From Cryomorpha sp963748925 (GTDB lineage Bacteria > Bacteroidota > Bacteroidia > Flavobacteriales_D > Cryomorphaceae): a stretch of DNA of 64,000 nt. Of this stretch, positions 53,501 to 62,976 are shown piece after piece; position 1 is the stretch's first letter, and every line of letters begins with the position of its first letter. The position numbers and the translations under genes are program-made. The stretch lies in contig CAVVKG010000007.1 in NCBI GenBank assembly GCA_963748925.1, positions 434,001-498,000 of the forward strand, given 5' to 3'. The notes under the pieces were generated by a model. It was given only the letters and a program-made list of their open reading frames with translations, was not told where the DNA came from and searched no databases.

Positions 53501-53831
53501 CGGTAATTCCAATATTACTCTGCTTAAAGTCAGAGTGCGTGTTATATACGATAAACTGGATTTTGTCGCTTATGGTGTAATCAAAAATATCTTCCATCTC
53601 CAGAATATTTTTTTTGGCCACCTTACTGGTAAATGATGCCAATTGCTGACCACCTTCATAGAAATAGGTGTCATATTCTGCAAAACGATATTGTTGCCAC
53701 AAAAAATCGCGGTATTGCACCCTGTTTTTTCCAAATTCATTTTGAGAGCCTTGGTAAAACTGAGCGTATGCAGAGCTTCCGCTCAAAAGGAGCAGGAAAG
53801 ATATAGAGATGTAGAACGCCAGTTTTTGCAT
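50559..53831 (-). CDS. TolB-like propeller fused to an outer-membrane barrel
   Basis: 1090 residues. Signal peptide (about 1-23, ending AYAQ). Residues ~30-280 resemble a peptidase MA-like domain: LPDWYIEGLIMYAS fits the LPxWxxEGL part, but the HExxH site is not seen (the region reads DGIARVLVTST), so it is probably inactive. Residues ~290-480 contain WD40-like PD40/TolB repeats (YSPNGQQIVFSGVDNGQTDI, FSFDGNKIIFASNRPD). The C-terminal ~350 residues are an Omp85/surface-antigen-like barrel (FGDVGSAWTG). First of a three-gene operon with the TSUP and M20 genes. Function unknown; an envelope role is inferred. Confidence 0.82.
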   Translation of the reverse strand: MQKLAFYISISFLLLLSGSSAYAQFYQGSQNEFGKNRVQYRDFLWQQYRFAEYDTYFYEGGQQLASFTSKVAKKNILEMEDIFDYTISDKIQFIVYNTHSDFKQSNIGITGDEQYNIGGATRIVGSKVFVYFEGDYVKFEKQIKDGIARVLVTSTLYGGNWRDVIKSSTLLNLPDWYIEGLIMYASKNLNRDTESIIRDGIMSGEYEKFNRLEGRKSHIAGYALWDYVAETYGENIIPNILYMSRQTRNVESGFLYVLGKSLETITKEFIAYHKGEYTLAGMQKNEVDLVELPMKTKKKRVYTQYEVSPNGRYAAYVSNILGQYRIYVYDISKGKRKKILKAEHKLDRIVDYSYPVLAWHPSGEALTYITEKRGKLVLNSYNVDDNKTTKREIFQLDKILSMKYSPNGQQIVFSGVDNGQTDIYLYYNIGNRQERLTDDFYGDFDPSFSFDGNKIIFASNRPDDTLRTGVMPAVVRENRDVFSFDLKTRSKYLERITDTPDLIEQDPFQYDSIRYTFRADFEGVLNRYVATYDSTISRIDTTVHYRYFTTAAPVSNYENDLLNYSAYPTKGLYNTMTFKDGKYHFYTGSFKDDRLVGVVRNEDETEDSDQESVESEVDFNDGIETITPIKIYKSDKDSIDTGPEDEIDIDNYVFEGEKNFDYERETITITEVVPDNPRYLPKKEGVSRLDSITLPGARNYNINFTTDYVLTQLDNTFMTDFYQNLSGADNLNPGLSGLMKFGASDLFEDYKIVGGFRIAGSFDNNTYMLSGEDLSKRLDKRLQLFRQSQRYFSPFTVVQVVTYSGAYRVSWPINEVFSLRGSAIYRNDRFIPQATDQTTASTNILSINYAGLKGEVVFDNALNLGINLRQGVRAKIWGEYYKDPLNFDRDFMTFGLDLRHYTKIHRNLIWANRLGASSSLGKERLVFFLGGVDNWLIPKQDNSLPLDPEQNYQYQTQGSPMRGFFTNSRNGNSFAVLNSELRWPVFSYFFSKPLKSDFLENFQIIGFGDVGSAWTGLHPYADENTFNTSTIESGNLTIEVQNNRDPVVYGYGFGLRSRVLGYFVRVDWAWGVDDGVVLDSVFYLSLALDF

Positions 53832-53954
53832 TAGAAGAAGATGTAAATATAACCAAATTGAACTGTGATTATTTTACCTTGCACTCAATTTTAATTTTCG
53901 TTATTATAAAACAGATTTAGGAGCATTTTCCCTACTTAAAATATTTGCCCTTTC

Positions 53955-54587
53955 ATGATTCATATTCAGTCGTTTACTTTTAGTCCTTTTCAGGAAAACA
54001 CATATGTAGTCTTTACAGATGCCGGTGAGTGCATGATTATCGACCCCGGATGTTATGATAAAGCAGAAGAAAAGATTTTGAGTGACTTCATTACTCAGAA
54101 GGAGTTAAAGCCTGTGTTACTTGTTAACACTCACTGCCATATTGATCATGTGTTTGGAAATAAATTCGTGTCTGAGAAATACAACCTCACCCCCATTATT
54201 CACCCAATTGAAGAACCAATGTTAAGCGCGGTGAGTCGTGTAGCAGAGATGTATGGGTTGGAATACACACCTTCGCCCAAACCTAAATTACTCAAGGAAG
54301 AGGATATTGTGTTGGGAACAGAACGTTTCAAAGTTTTGTTTGTACCAGGTCATAGTCCTGGGCATATTGCCTTGTACCATTCTGGAAGTGGGTCAGTAAT
54401 TGCCGGCGACGTCCTTTTCAGGCAGAGCATTGGCCGCACCGATTTGCCAGGAGGCGATATGGACACCTTGCTCAATTCAATAAGAACAGAGCTTTTTGTT
54501 TTGCCCGACGCCACTAAGGTTTATGCCGGCCACATGGAACCAACAACCATTGGTTTTGAAAAGAAAAACAATCCGTTTTTGAACTAA
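53955..54587 (+). CDS. MBL-fold metallo-hydrolase (glyoxalase II-like)
   Basis: 210 residues, cytoplasmic. The zinc motif THCHIDH (H60, H62, D64, H65), GHSPGHIALY, the Asp in AGDVLF and YAGHMEPTT supply all metal ligands. It resembles the YcbL/glyoxalase II-like group of thiolesterase-type MBL enzymes. The substrate is unknown. An imperfect -7 box (AATATTTG) ends 7 nt before the ATG. Confidence 0.9.
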   Translation: MIHIQSFTFSPFQENTYVVFTDAGECMIIDPGCYDKAEEKILSDFITQKELKPVLLVNTHCHIDHVFGNKFVSEKYNLTPIIHPIEEPMLSAVSRVAEMYGLEYTPSPKPKLLKEEDIVLGTERFKVLFVPGHSPGHIALYHSGSGSVIAGDVLFRQSIGRTDLPGGDMDTLLNSIRTELFVLPDATKVYAGHMEPTTIGFEKKNNPFLN

Positions 54588-55157
54588 CTAGAAGTATCCG
54601 GATTTTAGAAGTTTTCATTTCGTAAATAATTCTTTCGAGAAATATCGGAATGATCAATCTATTAGTAGTCGGCCTATACAAAGTCCATTTATTTATTGAG
54701 GGATCTTTCATGCCCAGAAAATTGCCCTTCCAATTATTTAGGCACCTGAAGAACGTCTGATATTTACAACTTGGAAATGAAATTTCTTGGATGGTTGTTG
54801 ACAATTGTATCAGCTAGAATTTTCATAAAGCTTTAATAGTGAGCCCAATGTTAATGAATAATAAATTTTGATCATTTGGGTAGTCTTAAAATACAATAAT
54901 CCCTGTTTCCGTTGAAAGTTGAATATTCGTTAAACAAGAAAAAGCATTCTAAATTCAGCGCTCTATAATTCAAACACTTAGTAGAGCAACTTTCTTTCTA
55001 AAGTTGTGTTCGAAACTTCTTCACATCTGATTCAAGGGACAAACTCAACAAATATTAGGACTCCAATTAAGTCAAAAACGCCCGCGAAATCTGCAAAACA
55101 ATGATATTCTAAGCCTGTTGAGATTTGTAGTTATCTATAAACCTAAACTAAAGATTT
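54588..55157. other. Gene-free stretch before the fasciclin gene
   Basis: No intact gene, tRNA or clear repeat seen. It is AT-rich. A 37-codon open frame from 54650 (plus strand) and one of 96 codons on the minus strand at 54514-54804 look unconvincing and are not called. The last ~60 bp may hold the promoter and leader of the fasciclin gene. Confidence 0.5.
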
Positions 55158-57218
55158 ATGAAGTTAAAATTTACTTACCTAACATTAGCTGTAGCTTTAT
55201 TTGCCGGAATGGCAATGGCACAGAGCACTAAAACAGAGGGGAAAACTTCTTTGAATCCACTTGAGAATTTGATTAAGGCAAATTCTGAAGCTAAAGCCGT
55301 TGAAGGCGCACTAGAAGCTGCCAATGGATATGAAGCAGGAACCACATTGGACATTCCTTTTGTTCTCGACCTTACAAATGAGGACGGTGAGTACGCTGAC
55401 TCTATATCGATAACATTCCCAACTGGTTTTACCATCAATGATGTTTCCAACAATGAAGTTTTCTTCGCCGATGATGAAGATCTTGATGAGGACTTCAATG
55501 GAATTGACGGTCAAACTATCTCGTGGGGAGATAATGATAATGATTTTGGCGGTGTACCTGCCCCCGGTGTTTACAACTTCAGTGTAAACGTAACTGTAGA
55601 TGGCACAGTAAGTGGCGATCAAACTGGTGATTTCTTTATAAGTGGAGACGCTTTTGGTGCTGCTCCTGCCGATCTTTCCGGGAATTTCACAATAACCGAA
55701 GGAGTTACCCCAACAGTCTTTTCGATTGTTGCAAACAGCGATGTGCACACAACATTAGAAACGGCACTAATCGCATCAGGATTTGATGTTCCTCTGTCAA
55801 ATCTTGATGGAGATTTCACGCTTTTTGCGCCAACTGATGATGCTTTCGCTGCAATTCAGTCAGTTGTGGATGAATTGCTACTTGATCCTACAGGTGCGTT
55901 AGCTAATGTGCTATTGTATCACGTTGTTGGAGGAACTGCTTTAAGTACAGATTTATCAGATGGTCAGGAAATTCTCACCGCACAAGGAGAGACTGTCACC
56001 GTTGCAATTGATGGTTCTACTATCACCATAAACGGGGCTGAAGTAACTATTGCTGATCTTGAAGCCGGTAATGGAGTAGTGCACGTAATTGATGCAGTTT
56101 TGGTTCCGGAATCATGTACAGAAGTAGCTAACCCCTTCCTCCAAGAAACGTTTAACGTTCAATTTGGTGGTGCCCCGGCAGCTGAAGATGGTGTTTGTCC
56201 TCTTTTTGTAAATGAGGCATTTGAAGTTTATGCCGGTGAAGTGTACTCATTTGATAATTGTGTAGAAGGTACAACTTATACATTTGGGCTTATAGGCGGT
56301 GCTGTTGGAGCATGGACACCTACTTTTGTTGTAAGAGAAGGCGCTGAGAATCTTGGTCCTGTGATTGATTCAGAAGTAAATGGCTTTACAGTTACTTGGA
56401 CTGCCCCTGCTGATGGAGTAAACAATGTGATAGTGCAAGAAGAAGGTTTCTGCGGAAATCAATCCGACAATACCGGAGTAGACAATGGTTTTCAATTTAT
56501 TACTTGCGCAGGCTCAGTTTCCATCACTGACATTGTAGTAAACAGTCCTGACCATACCACATTAGAAACAGCAGTAATTGCCGCAGGACTTGATGGCACT
56601 TTAGCCGGTGAAGGCCCTTTCACAGTTTTCGCTCCTACGGATGATGCATTTGCTGCACTTCCAGCCGGTTTGCTTGACGATTTACTTGCTGACCCGAGTG
56701 GTGCTTTGACAACTGTTCTTACCCACCATGTTGTAAATGAGGTTGCTTATTCAGCTAGCCTTTCTGACGGCCAGTCTATACCGACGCTTCTTGGAGAAGA
56801 TGTAACAGTTGGAATCGACGGAGAAGTAGTTACCATCACTTCTTCTACAGGAGTGAGTGCTGAAGTAATTGTAGCTGATATTGTTGCTTCGAATGGTGTA
56901 GTACACGTAATTGATGCAGTGTTGGTTCCTACAGTTGTAAATGTTGACAATCTGGAGGCGGTGAATGAATTGCGCGTTTTTCCTAATCCGACAAACAACC
57001 AATTTACTCTTGACATAGAGCTTAACACATCTGAGAATGTTAGCGTTGATTTGATTAACGTAGTTGGTCAAGTAGTTAAATCTGTTGACCTTGGAACCCG
57101 TTCTGTAGGACTTAACAGAGAATATATTGATGTTAATGACCTGGAAAATGGTATCTACTTTATGAACCTTACTGTTGGTGAAAACCAGGGAACAGTTAAA
57201 GTTCAGATAGCACGATAA
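55158..57218 (+). CDS. Secreted double-fasciclin adhesin with type A T9SS sorting domain
   Basis: 686 residues. Signal peptide (about 1-21, ending AMAQ), an N-terminal beta domain (about 35-180), FAS1 domain 1 (about 185-320; FTLFAPTDDAFAAIQ, NGVVHVIDAVLVPE), a Cys-containing middle domain (about 321-450), FAS1 domain 2 (about 455-595; FTVFAPTDDAFAALP, NGVVHVIDAVLVP) and the C-terminal type A sorting domain (LRVFPNPTNNQFTLD; ends GENQGTVKVQIAR). FAS1 domains mediate adhesion to surfaces or matrix. It is exported by Sec, then by the type IX system; PorU-type sortases would cleave the tail. Confidence 0.93.
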   Translation: MKLKFTYLTLAVALFAGMAMAQSTKTEGKTSLNPLENLIKANSEAKAVEGALEAANGYEAGTTLDIPFVLDLTNEDGEYADSISITFPTGFTINDVSNNEVFFADDEDLDEDFNGIDGQTISWGDNDNDFGGVPAPGVYNFSVNVTVDGTVSGDQTGDFFISGDAFGAAPADLSGNFTITEGVTPTVFSIVANSDVHTTLETALIASGFDVPLSNLDGDFTLFAPTDDAFAAIQSVVDELLLDPTGALANVLLYHVVGGTALSTDLSDGQEILTAQGETVTVAIDGSTITINGAEVTIADLEAGNGVVHVIDAVLVPESCTEVANPFLQETFNVQFGGAPAAEDGVCPLFVNEAFEVYAGEVYSFDNCVEGTTYTFGLIGGAVGAWTPTFVVREGAENLGPVIDSEVNGFTVTWTAPADGVNNVIVQEEGFCGNQSDNTGVDNGFQFITCAGSVSITDIVVNSPDHTTLETAVIAAGLDGTLAGEGPFTVFAPTDDAFAALPAGLLDDLLADPSGALTTVLTHHVVNEVAYSASLSDGQSIPTLLGEDVTVGIDGEVVTITSSTGVSAEVIVADIVASNGVVHVIDAVLVPTVVNVDNLEAVNELRVFPNPTNNQFTLDIELNTSENVSVDLINVVGQVVKSVDLGTRSVGLNREYIDVNDLENGIYFMNLTVGENQGTVKVQIAR

Positions 57219-57240
57219 TCAGAGTTTATTAAGTAAATTC

Positions 57241-57278
57241 AAAACCCGGCTCGGAAATTTCTGAGCCGGGTTTTTTTT
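57241..57278. terminator. Intrinsic terminator after the fasciclin gene
   Basis: AAAACCCGGCTC (57241-57252) pairs with GAGCCGGGTTTT (57263-57274) around GGAAATTTCT, then more T. A strong GC-rich stem between convergent genes. Confidence 0.93.
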
Positions 57279-57389
57279 ATCCTCTAATCGGCGAGTTAAA
57301 TGAGTTCGACTTCTAGACACTTTTAAATGGTGTCCTAATGATAAATATTGCACCCGATTCTTTGAAGGTGTAATGGCTATAAGGCCAAC

Positions 57390-60300
57390 CTATCTCACTA
57401 ACATCACCTGCCCCGTAAAATAAGTGGTTTCCACATTGTAATCCGGTTTTACGATTAAATACCAGTTGTAAATTTTATTCTCCCCGTAGTAGTCTTCATC
57501 TGCGGTGTGCCCATCCCACTTCGCGTTAATATCGGTACTAGAAAACACCAATCTGCCACGTGAATCGTTAATCCAAAACTTGTATTCCGTCACATCAATA
57601 TTGGTCATGACGGGATAGAAAAGATCGTTGAGCCCATCGCCATTTGGAGTGAAAGCATTGGGTACGTACAGGTCAAATTCACGTTTGATTTTCACCACAT
57701 CGCAATATTCTGCCGTGCAGTCATTCTCATCAGTCACATTGAGACATACGTTATAGCTTCCGCCAATGTATTCGGGAAAGGTATAAGTCGCATTCCTGCT
57801 TTCGCTGAAAAGAAGTGAATCGACGGTCCACTCTGAACTTACGTTATGAGGCGATTGATTCATAAAATAGACTTCGGGATTATTAAAACTCGGTTTTTGA
57901 GGTGCGAAGGTGAATTCGGCTCTAGTAGAGAAAACCCGGATAGTGTCGGGTAGCGATTCCCTCTCTGAACAACCGTTTGGAGCCGTTACCATCAATGATA
58001 TGGGGTATTCGCCGGCTTCCGCCAATGTGGTGGTCTGGGAAGGCGTATTCGGAAGATTAGCCTCCCCCGGAATAAGCCAATTGTAGGTATTTAGGCTGTT
58101 GCCGGAAATGGCATCCAACTCAATATCGAGGGGAGCACAGCCACTCAATTCCGATACAGCAAATGCTGCGATGGGTGAAGGCAAGATTTCCATATCGATG
58201 CTAATGGTTGACTCGCAACCGACAGCTGAAATTGCAGTAAGTTCGATTTCTGTATTGGCGGTAGCTGAAAAACCCGTAACCAACTCATATGGGTTGGAGA
58301 AATACTGAACGGGCGACCATTCATACGTCTCACCTCCAAAGGCCACCAATGAGATTGTGTCGCTGCTGCAGACTACGGTTTGTCCCGCAAACTGAGGCTG
58401 AGGAACAGCATGAATGGTAATTGTTGCCGAGTCTATTCCGAAACAGCCGTTTAGCTCAGCAGTGAGATAAACCTGTGAAGATTGGGGAAATGGCGAATTG
58501 CTTTCTGCAGCAAATGGTACTTGAGCCGAGTTAAGTGAGAGCAGGGCTTCATTGGCCGACCACGAATAAATTTGGCCGGGTTGGGCAACCTCGCCTATTA
58601 ATAAGGTATCACCGGTACAAAGCGCCAAATCTTCACCTGCCGAAAAATCAGGTAGTGGCTTGATTGTAAGCGAAGTTGACAGGGTGTCGAAAAGTGTGCA
58701 GTTTGCATCTGACAGATTTACGATAGTAAACTCACCGCCCGTAAATGTGTTAAATGATAAATAATCTTCAGAGGTATTAATCGTTTCAATGGGCAATCCA
58801 TTCTGATAAACCACTGAATTGAAAGGTGCCCACCCATCCATCTCAATCTCGATCAAAGCGGAGTCGCCATCACAAACAGCTGAAGGACCTGACATAGAAA
58901 CTTCCGGAATTCTATAGTAGGAAAGGTGAGCCGCCCCGACTACCTCACCAGTGCAATATTGAGAATTTGTTGACAAAAGGCTTACCAGTCCCGAATCGGC
59001 GATAGCGAGAGAAAAATCGGGAGAATCTGCCATCACAGAATACGTTTGATCATTAACAGAATACGTAATTTCCTGCGGCATAGCTCCGCTGAGATCGACT
59101 GGAATAAAAACGGTATCGTATGGACAAGCGTCGAATTCACCGGATATTTCGCCGTAAGGCAACTGATAAAATTCAACAGGCGTGCCACCTGAAACCGATA
59201 AGTATGGATCATCGAGATCAACACCTCCATTCATCTCATTTCCGGCTACAGCCGAGATGAAATATGTCTGGTTAAAATCGAGAACTGTAGAAAAGATAAA
59301 TTCCGGTTCGCTATTCCACTCATAAACCGTACCGAGCGCCCCGGGCGACCCGTTATGAAATGCGTAGAGGAGCGTATCGTTTCCGTCTAGCACAGAACCA
59401 GTTGGAGGCAAAACTTCTACGAGCTCGTTTCCGCAAAGGCGCAAAGTATCAGAATCCATAACACCTGCATTGGTAAGCACTGGACAAAACTGAGTTCCTA
59501 CCAATGTATCGCCCCCGCAATAGCCATAATCTTCAAAAATTACTTCGACAGGTGTTTCGGAAAGCAATGGAGCAGACTGAAATGTAAAATCACTCAGCTC
59601 ACCATCCAGTCCCAGAATTTCATAGCTGGAAGTATCGCCCAGCGAAACATCAAAAGTCAGGGTAAACTGTGCGTCAATACCTGTGCATTCCCACTGGGGA
59701 TTCAGGATTTGAGGTGTGCTTATAAACTCAACTTCCACATCATCGGTATCCGTGCAAATTCCGTTTGTTTCGGTTAGTGAAATCGTATAAGAGCCATACC
59801 AATCGGCGGCGAGGTTGGAAGTTTGGCTTAGGGGATTGGAAAATGTGAGTCCGGGTTGATCTTGCCAAACGAGTGTACCATAAGATGCGGTGGCACCCAG
59901 ATTAGTAGAAAGACCGCAAATCATTAAATCTTCACCAGCTTCAGAAACCGGCTGATCGTAAAATGTAACAGGAACAGCTGCGGTATCGAGGCAAAAACCG
60001 CCATTTTCGGCAACCCACTGAAAAATGTAATTGCCTTCGGAACCGACTGTGACTGGCGAATTTTCAAAATTAAGATCTGATATGGTCGCATTGGTTGGAT
60101 TGAGCCAATAGTGATTTTCACCGGCAATTTCGGCATTCAGGATGTACTCCAGTCCGCAAATGGTATCGCTAATTACAGATTGCAGTTCTGGCTGTACAAC
60201 AAAATTTAGATTCAGTGTATCGCTGTCAATGCATCCGTAACCATTGTCGGCGTGTAGAATAGCTTGATGAAATCCGTAAGAGCCGCTGATTTCTTCGGGG

Positions 60301-62801
60301 TTTGAGACCCCTACAATCGCGTTGAGGTTTGGCGAAAGCTCCCAGCTCAAATCACCAACAGGGAGGGTGAAACTCACTTCTGTAAGGCTGTCGCAAACCT
60401 CCCAATCATCTCCAATATCCACATTGGGAATCTCGGTGAAGAGTATATTTGTGGTATCGGCATCCACACAATAACCTTGATTCGTGAGTGTGCGAATGGC
60501 CTCAAAAGATCCATAAGTATCGGCTGTTATAGAAATGAGAAGATCAGTTAGATTATCGACTGAGTTGAGTTCGGCTGGAAGAGTCCAAACTCCATTTCCG
60601 ATGCCGTCGACAGCGGCAATCTCTACTTCAAATCCACAGACTTCCACATCGGCGCCCGCATTGGTTGTGGGCTGTTCAATAAATAAAATATCGACGGTAT
60701 CGCCGGTAAGACAGAGACCGTTCTGAACTTGGAGATAAATAGATGAAAGTCCGAAACCATCTGTCGTTACCTCAGGATTTTGAATAGTTTGATCGTCGAA
60801 TAAAATCCCTGCAGATGCTGTCCATTGAGGTAAACCGTTTACAATATTAGCATCTAGATTTGCCGAAAGGCCGCAAACCGAATCTTCGGCTAGAATTTGG
60901 GCGGTAGGCTCAGCATAAAAGGTGACTTGCAACGTGTCGGTTTCGTAGCAGCCTATTCCGGCATCCTCGCTCCATACAAAATCGTAAACCCCCTCTGATG
61001 TCACCGTTACTTCAGTATTCTCATCGGCCGGATTGGAAAATGATATTCCTGGCGCATCGATCCACAGCGGAATTCCATAGCTAGGTATGGCTTCAAGATT
61101 TGCTGAAAGGCCACAAATTTCAAAATCGCTACCGGCATCGGCAATGGGAGGTGAAAGCTGGATAAGATTGAAAGAATCTATTCGGCTGCAGCTGTGTTCA
61201 TTGTCGAAAATGAAAACGTAATAGGTTCCTGCGACGAGGTCAGTTCGGGTAAGCGGGCCTTCGCCGATATCATTCCAAATAACATCGTAATCTCCAGAAC
61301 CGGTAAGCACATCTATATCTATGATTCCGTCATCGCCGGTGCAGGTTTCATCAGCCACTGTGGCGTCAATACGCAAAGGAATATTCACCTGAATGGTATC
61401 GGTATTGGCGCAGGTGCTATTTGCATACATTCCTTGAACTACGTAAGTGGTGGATGTATCGGGCGACACCGTGGTTTGCTGACATGGATTGCAGGAAACT
61501 TCTGATCCAGGACTCAGCAAATCTCCCGAAAGGGAATACCACGAATAAGAGGTATCATTTATAGCTGATAAATTAACGGATTCGCCGAGGCAAATAGAGG
61601 TATCACTAAAAGCTTGAATAGGCTGACGAAAAGAAAAATCGATTGTATAAAAATTCTGGCCGTATACCGGGCAGGCATCGTCTATGGCGGTAATAATAAA
61701 AGACCCGCCTTCAAAACCGGGTGGCAAGGTGCCACAAAACTGGATGGTAGCCGGGTTGCTTCCTGTTACCGTTTCAGTGGCTCCGGGAATTAGCAGACCT
61801 ATATTTGATGTTAAGTCTACGTTAATTGTAGGGTCGACAGAGGTAAAAGCGATCTCGAAGCAAAAGTCATCTTCCGGACAAATCCCTATGGTATTTTCAT
61901 CGAGTGGATACCCTCCTCCGCTAACGTTTGCAAAGGTTGAAATATCAGGTTCTGGCGGCGGAATGGGACATCCATTCACCAAAAAAATAAAATCGTACTG
62001 CACTACTCCAATGAGTTCGCCGTCGCGGTATTCGCTCACTTCTACTACTGTAGTAAACTTCCCAATAGAATTTGGGGTTACGGATATTTGTCCTGTAACG
62101 GGGTCAATAGTCATGCCGGTAATAGGCTCAGAACCCGAATAAGGGGCGGTGTAGGTCAAATCAGTTGGAATGTTTGGAGTAACGGAAGTTTGGGCGTTAA
62201 CCAAGGCATAAGAAAGACTGTCTCCATCTGTTTCAAGGAATCCAAGATTGTAAAAAAGTGGTGTACCAACACAAATCGATGGAAGGTTGAGAAGCGATAG
62301 CATGGGCGATGAGTTGCATGCGCCTGATGAGTTATCAAGAAAGGCCTCTGAGTGCACACTAAACAACTCGGGGTCCACTAAATTTACAATAGCACCATCA
62401 CGGTTTTGCTCAGAGACAATAATACGCCAGTCGATGCATTGCTCAAGTTGCACCACAGCTTGGTAGACTCCCATCTGCACTCCAGGCTGCAAGCCTCCGC
62501 TGCATGTGCTGTTGGGTAATTCTGCAGCACAAAGCTGCGAAACCTCAATTAGATCTACCTGTGGAAAAGCGGTATAGCCCACGTTAAGGCAAGTTGATCC
62601 TATGAAGACATTGAGATTTGCCGGAAGGTCGTTTTGATCTTGACAGTCTCTAAAAAGGTTGACTGTGATAAGGTAATCTTCGCCTCCCAGACATTCATAA
62701 CTTATATTAACCCCAGAAATATGGCTCGCTAACGCGCTCATTCCCATAAGTATGGAAATAATAAAAACAAAAAAAGTGCGAGAAAAAAAGGATTGAAACA
62801 T
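57390..62801 (-). CDS. Giant Ig-like repeat protein with type B (gliding motility-associated) T9SS sorting domain
   Basis: 1803 residues. Signal peptide (about 1-24). A beta-rich N-terminal region (about 25-470) precedes at least six tandem ~85-residue Ig-like units that share a core of the type ADAGSDFEICGLSANLEA or AGADVEVCGFEVEIAA, each ending near W and a Cys-Thr-Asp motif. Further Ig/PKD-like units follow (about 1200-1690). The C-terminus has the CHU_C-type signature VPNAFTPNGDGLNDLF, then WINDSRGRLVFSS and WYLIVKP. Type B cargo is commonly linked to the gliding-associated machinery. Likely a large surface or adhesive protein. The repeats use many Cys residues, which suggests disulfide bonds. 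Confidence 0.9.
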   Translation of the reverse strand: MFQSFFSRTFFVFIISILMGMSALASHISGVNISYECLGGEDYLITVNLFRDCQDQNDLPANLNVFIGSTCLNVGYTAFPQVDLIEVSQLCAAELPNSTCSGGLQPGVQMGVYQAVVQLEQCIDWRIIVSEQNRDGAIVNLVDPELFSVHSEAFLDNSSGACNSSPMLSLLNLPSICVGTPLFYNLGFLETDGDSLSYALVNAQTSVTPNIPTDLTYTAPYSGSEPITGMTIDPVTGQISVTPNSIGKFTTVVEVSEYRDGELIGVVQYDFIFLVNGCPIPPPEPDISTFANVSGGGYPLDENTIGICPEDDFCFEIAFTSVDPTINVDLTSNIGLLIPGATETVTGSNPATIQFCGTLPPGFEGGSFIITAIDDACPVYGQNFYTIDFSFRQPIQAFSDTSICLGESVNLSAINDTSYSWYSLSGDLLSPGSEVSCNPCQQTTVSPDTSTTYVVQGMYANSTCANTDTIQVNIPLRIDATVADETCTGDDGIIDIDVLTGSGDYDVIWNDIGEGPLTRTDLVAGTYYVFIFDNEHSCSRIDSFNLIQLSPPIADAGSDFEICGLSANLEAIPSYGIPLWIDAPGISFSNPADENTEVTVTSEGVYDFVWSEDAGIGCYETDTLQVTFYAEPTAQILAEDSVCGLSANLDANIVNGLPQWTASAGILFDDQTIQNPEVTTDGFGLSSIYLQVQNGLCLTGDTVDILFIEQPTTNAGADVEVCGFEVEIAAVDGIGNGVWTLPAELNSVDNLTDLLISITADTYGSFEAIRTLTNQGYCVDADTTNILFTEIPNVDIGDDWEVCDSLTEVSFTLPVGDLSWELSPNLNAIVGVSNPEEISGSYGFHQAILHADNGYGCIDSDTLNLNFVVQPELQSVISDTICGLEYILNAEIAGENHYWLNPTNATISDLNFENSPVTVGSEGNYIFQWVAENGGFCLDTAAVPVTFYDQPVSEAGEDLMICGLSTNLGATASYGTLVWQDQPGLTFSNPLSQTSNLAADWYGSYTISLTETNGICTDTDDVEVEFISTPQILNPQWECTGIDAQFTLTFDVSLGDTSSYEILGLDGELSDFTFQSAPLLSETPVEVIFEDYGYCGGDTLVGTQFCPVLTNAGVMDSDTLRLCGNELVEVLPPTGSVLDGNDTLLYAFHNGSPGALGTVYEWNSEPEFIFSTVLDFNQTYFISAVAGNEMNGGVDLDDPYLSVSGGTPVEFYQLPYGEISGEFDACPYDTVFIPVDLSGAMPQEITYSVNDQTYSVMADSPDFSLAIADSGLVSLLSTNSQYCTGEVVGAAHLSYYRIPEVSMSGPSAVCDGDSALIEIEMDGWAPFNSVVYQNGLPIETINTSEDYLSFNTFTGGEFTIVNLSDANCTLFDTLSTSLTIKPLPDFSAGEDLALCTGDTLLIGEVAQPGQIYSWSANEALLSLNSAQVPFAAESNSPFPQSSQVYLTAELNGCFGIDSATITIHAVPQPQFAGQTVVCSSDTISLVAFGGETYEWSPVQYFSNPYELVTGFSATANTEIELTAISAVGCESTISIDMEILPSPIAAFAVSELSGCAPLDIELDAISGNSLNTYNWLIPGEANLPNTPSQTTTLAEAGEYPISLMVTAPNGCSERESLPDTIRVFSTRAEFTFAPQKPSFNNPEVYFMNQSPHNVSSEWTVDSLLFSESRNATYTFPEYIGGSYNVCLNVTDENDCTAEYCDVVKIKREFDLYVPNAFTPNGDGLNDLFYPVMTNIDVTEYKFWINDSRGRLVFSSTDINAKWDGHTADEDYYGENKIYNWYLIVKPDYNVETTYFTGQVMLVR

Positions 62802-62940
62802 GAGCTTCCGAGCGATCTTTCTAAATAAACTTCCTCACAAAGATATGAATCTTGTTAACGTCCTATTTGAGAATCAAAGATGATATATTAACTTTAGATG
62901 AATTTTAAGATAGAGGTCTATTTCTAAGTTAGAGAAATAG

Positions 62941-62948
62941 TACTTTTG
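62941..62948 (+). promoter_or_regulatory. -7 promoter box TACTTTTG
   Basis: Exact TAnnTTTG match 28 nt upstream of the ATG of the lamin-tail-domain gene; followed by CACC as at 26226-26229. Confidence 0.6.
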
Positions 62949-62976
62949 CACCAAAATAAATCCAAATCCAAATAGC

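Noticed and set aside
54514..54804. A 96-codon minus-strand open frame
   Set aside because: Its 3' part runs antisense through the end of the MBL hydrolase gene, composition is atypical, and no family is recognisable.
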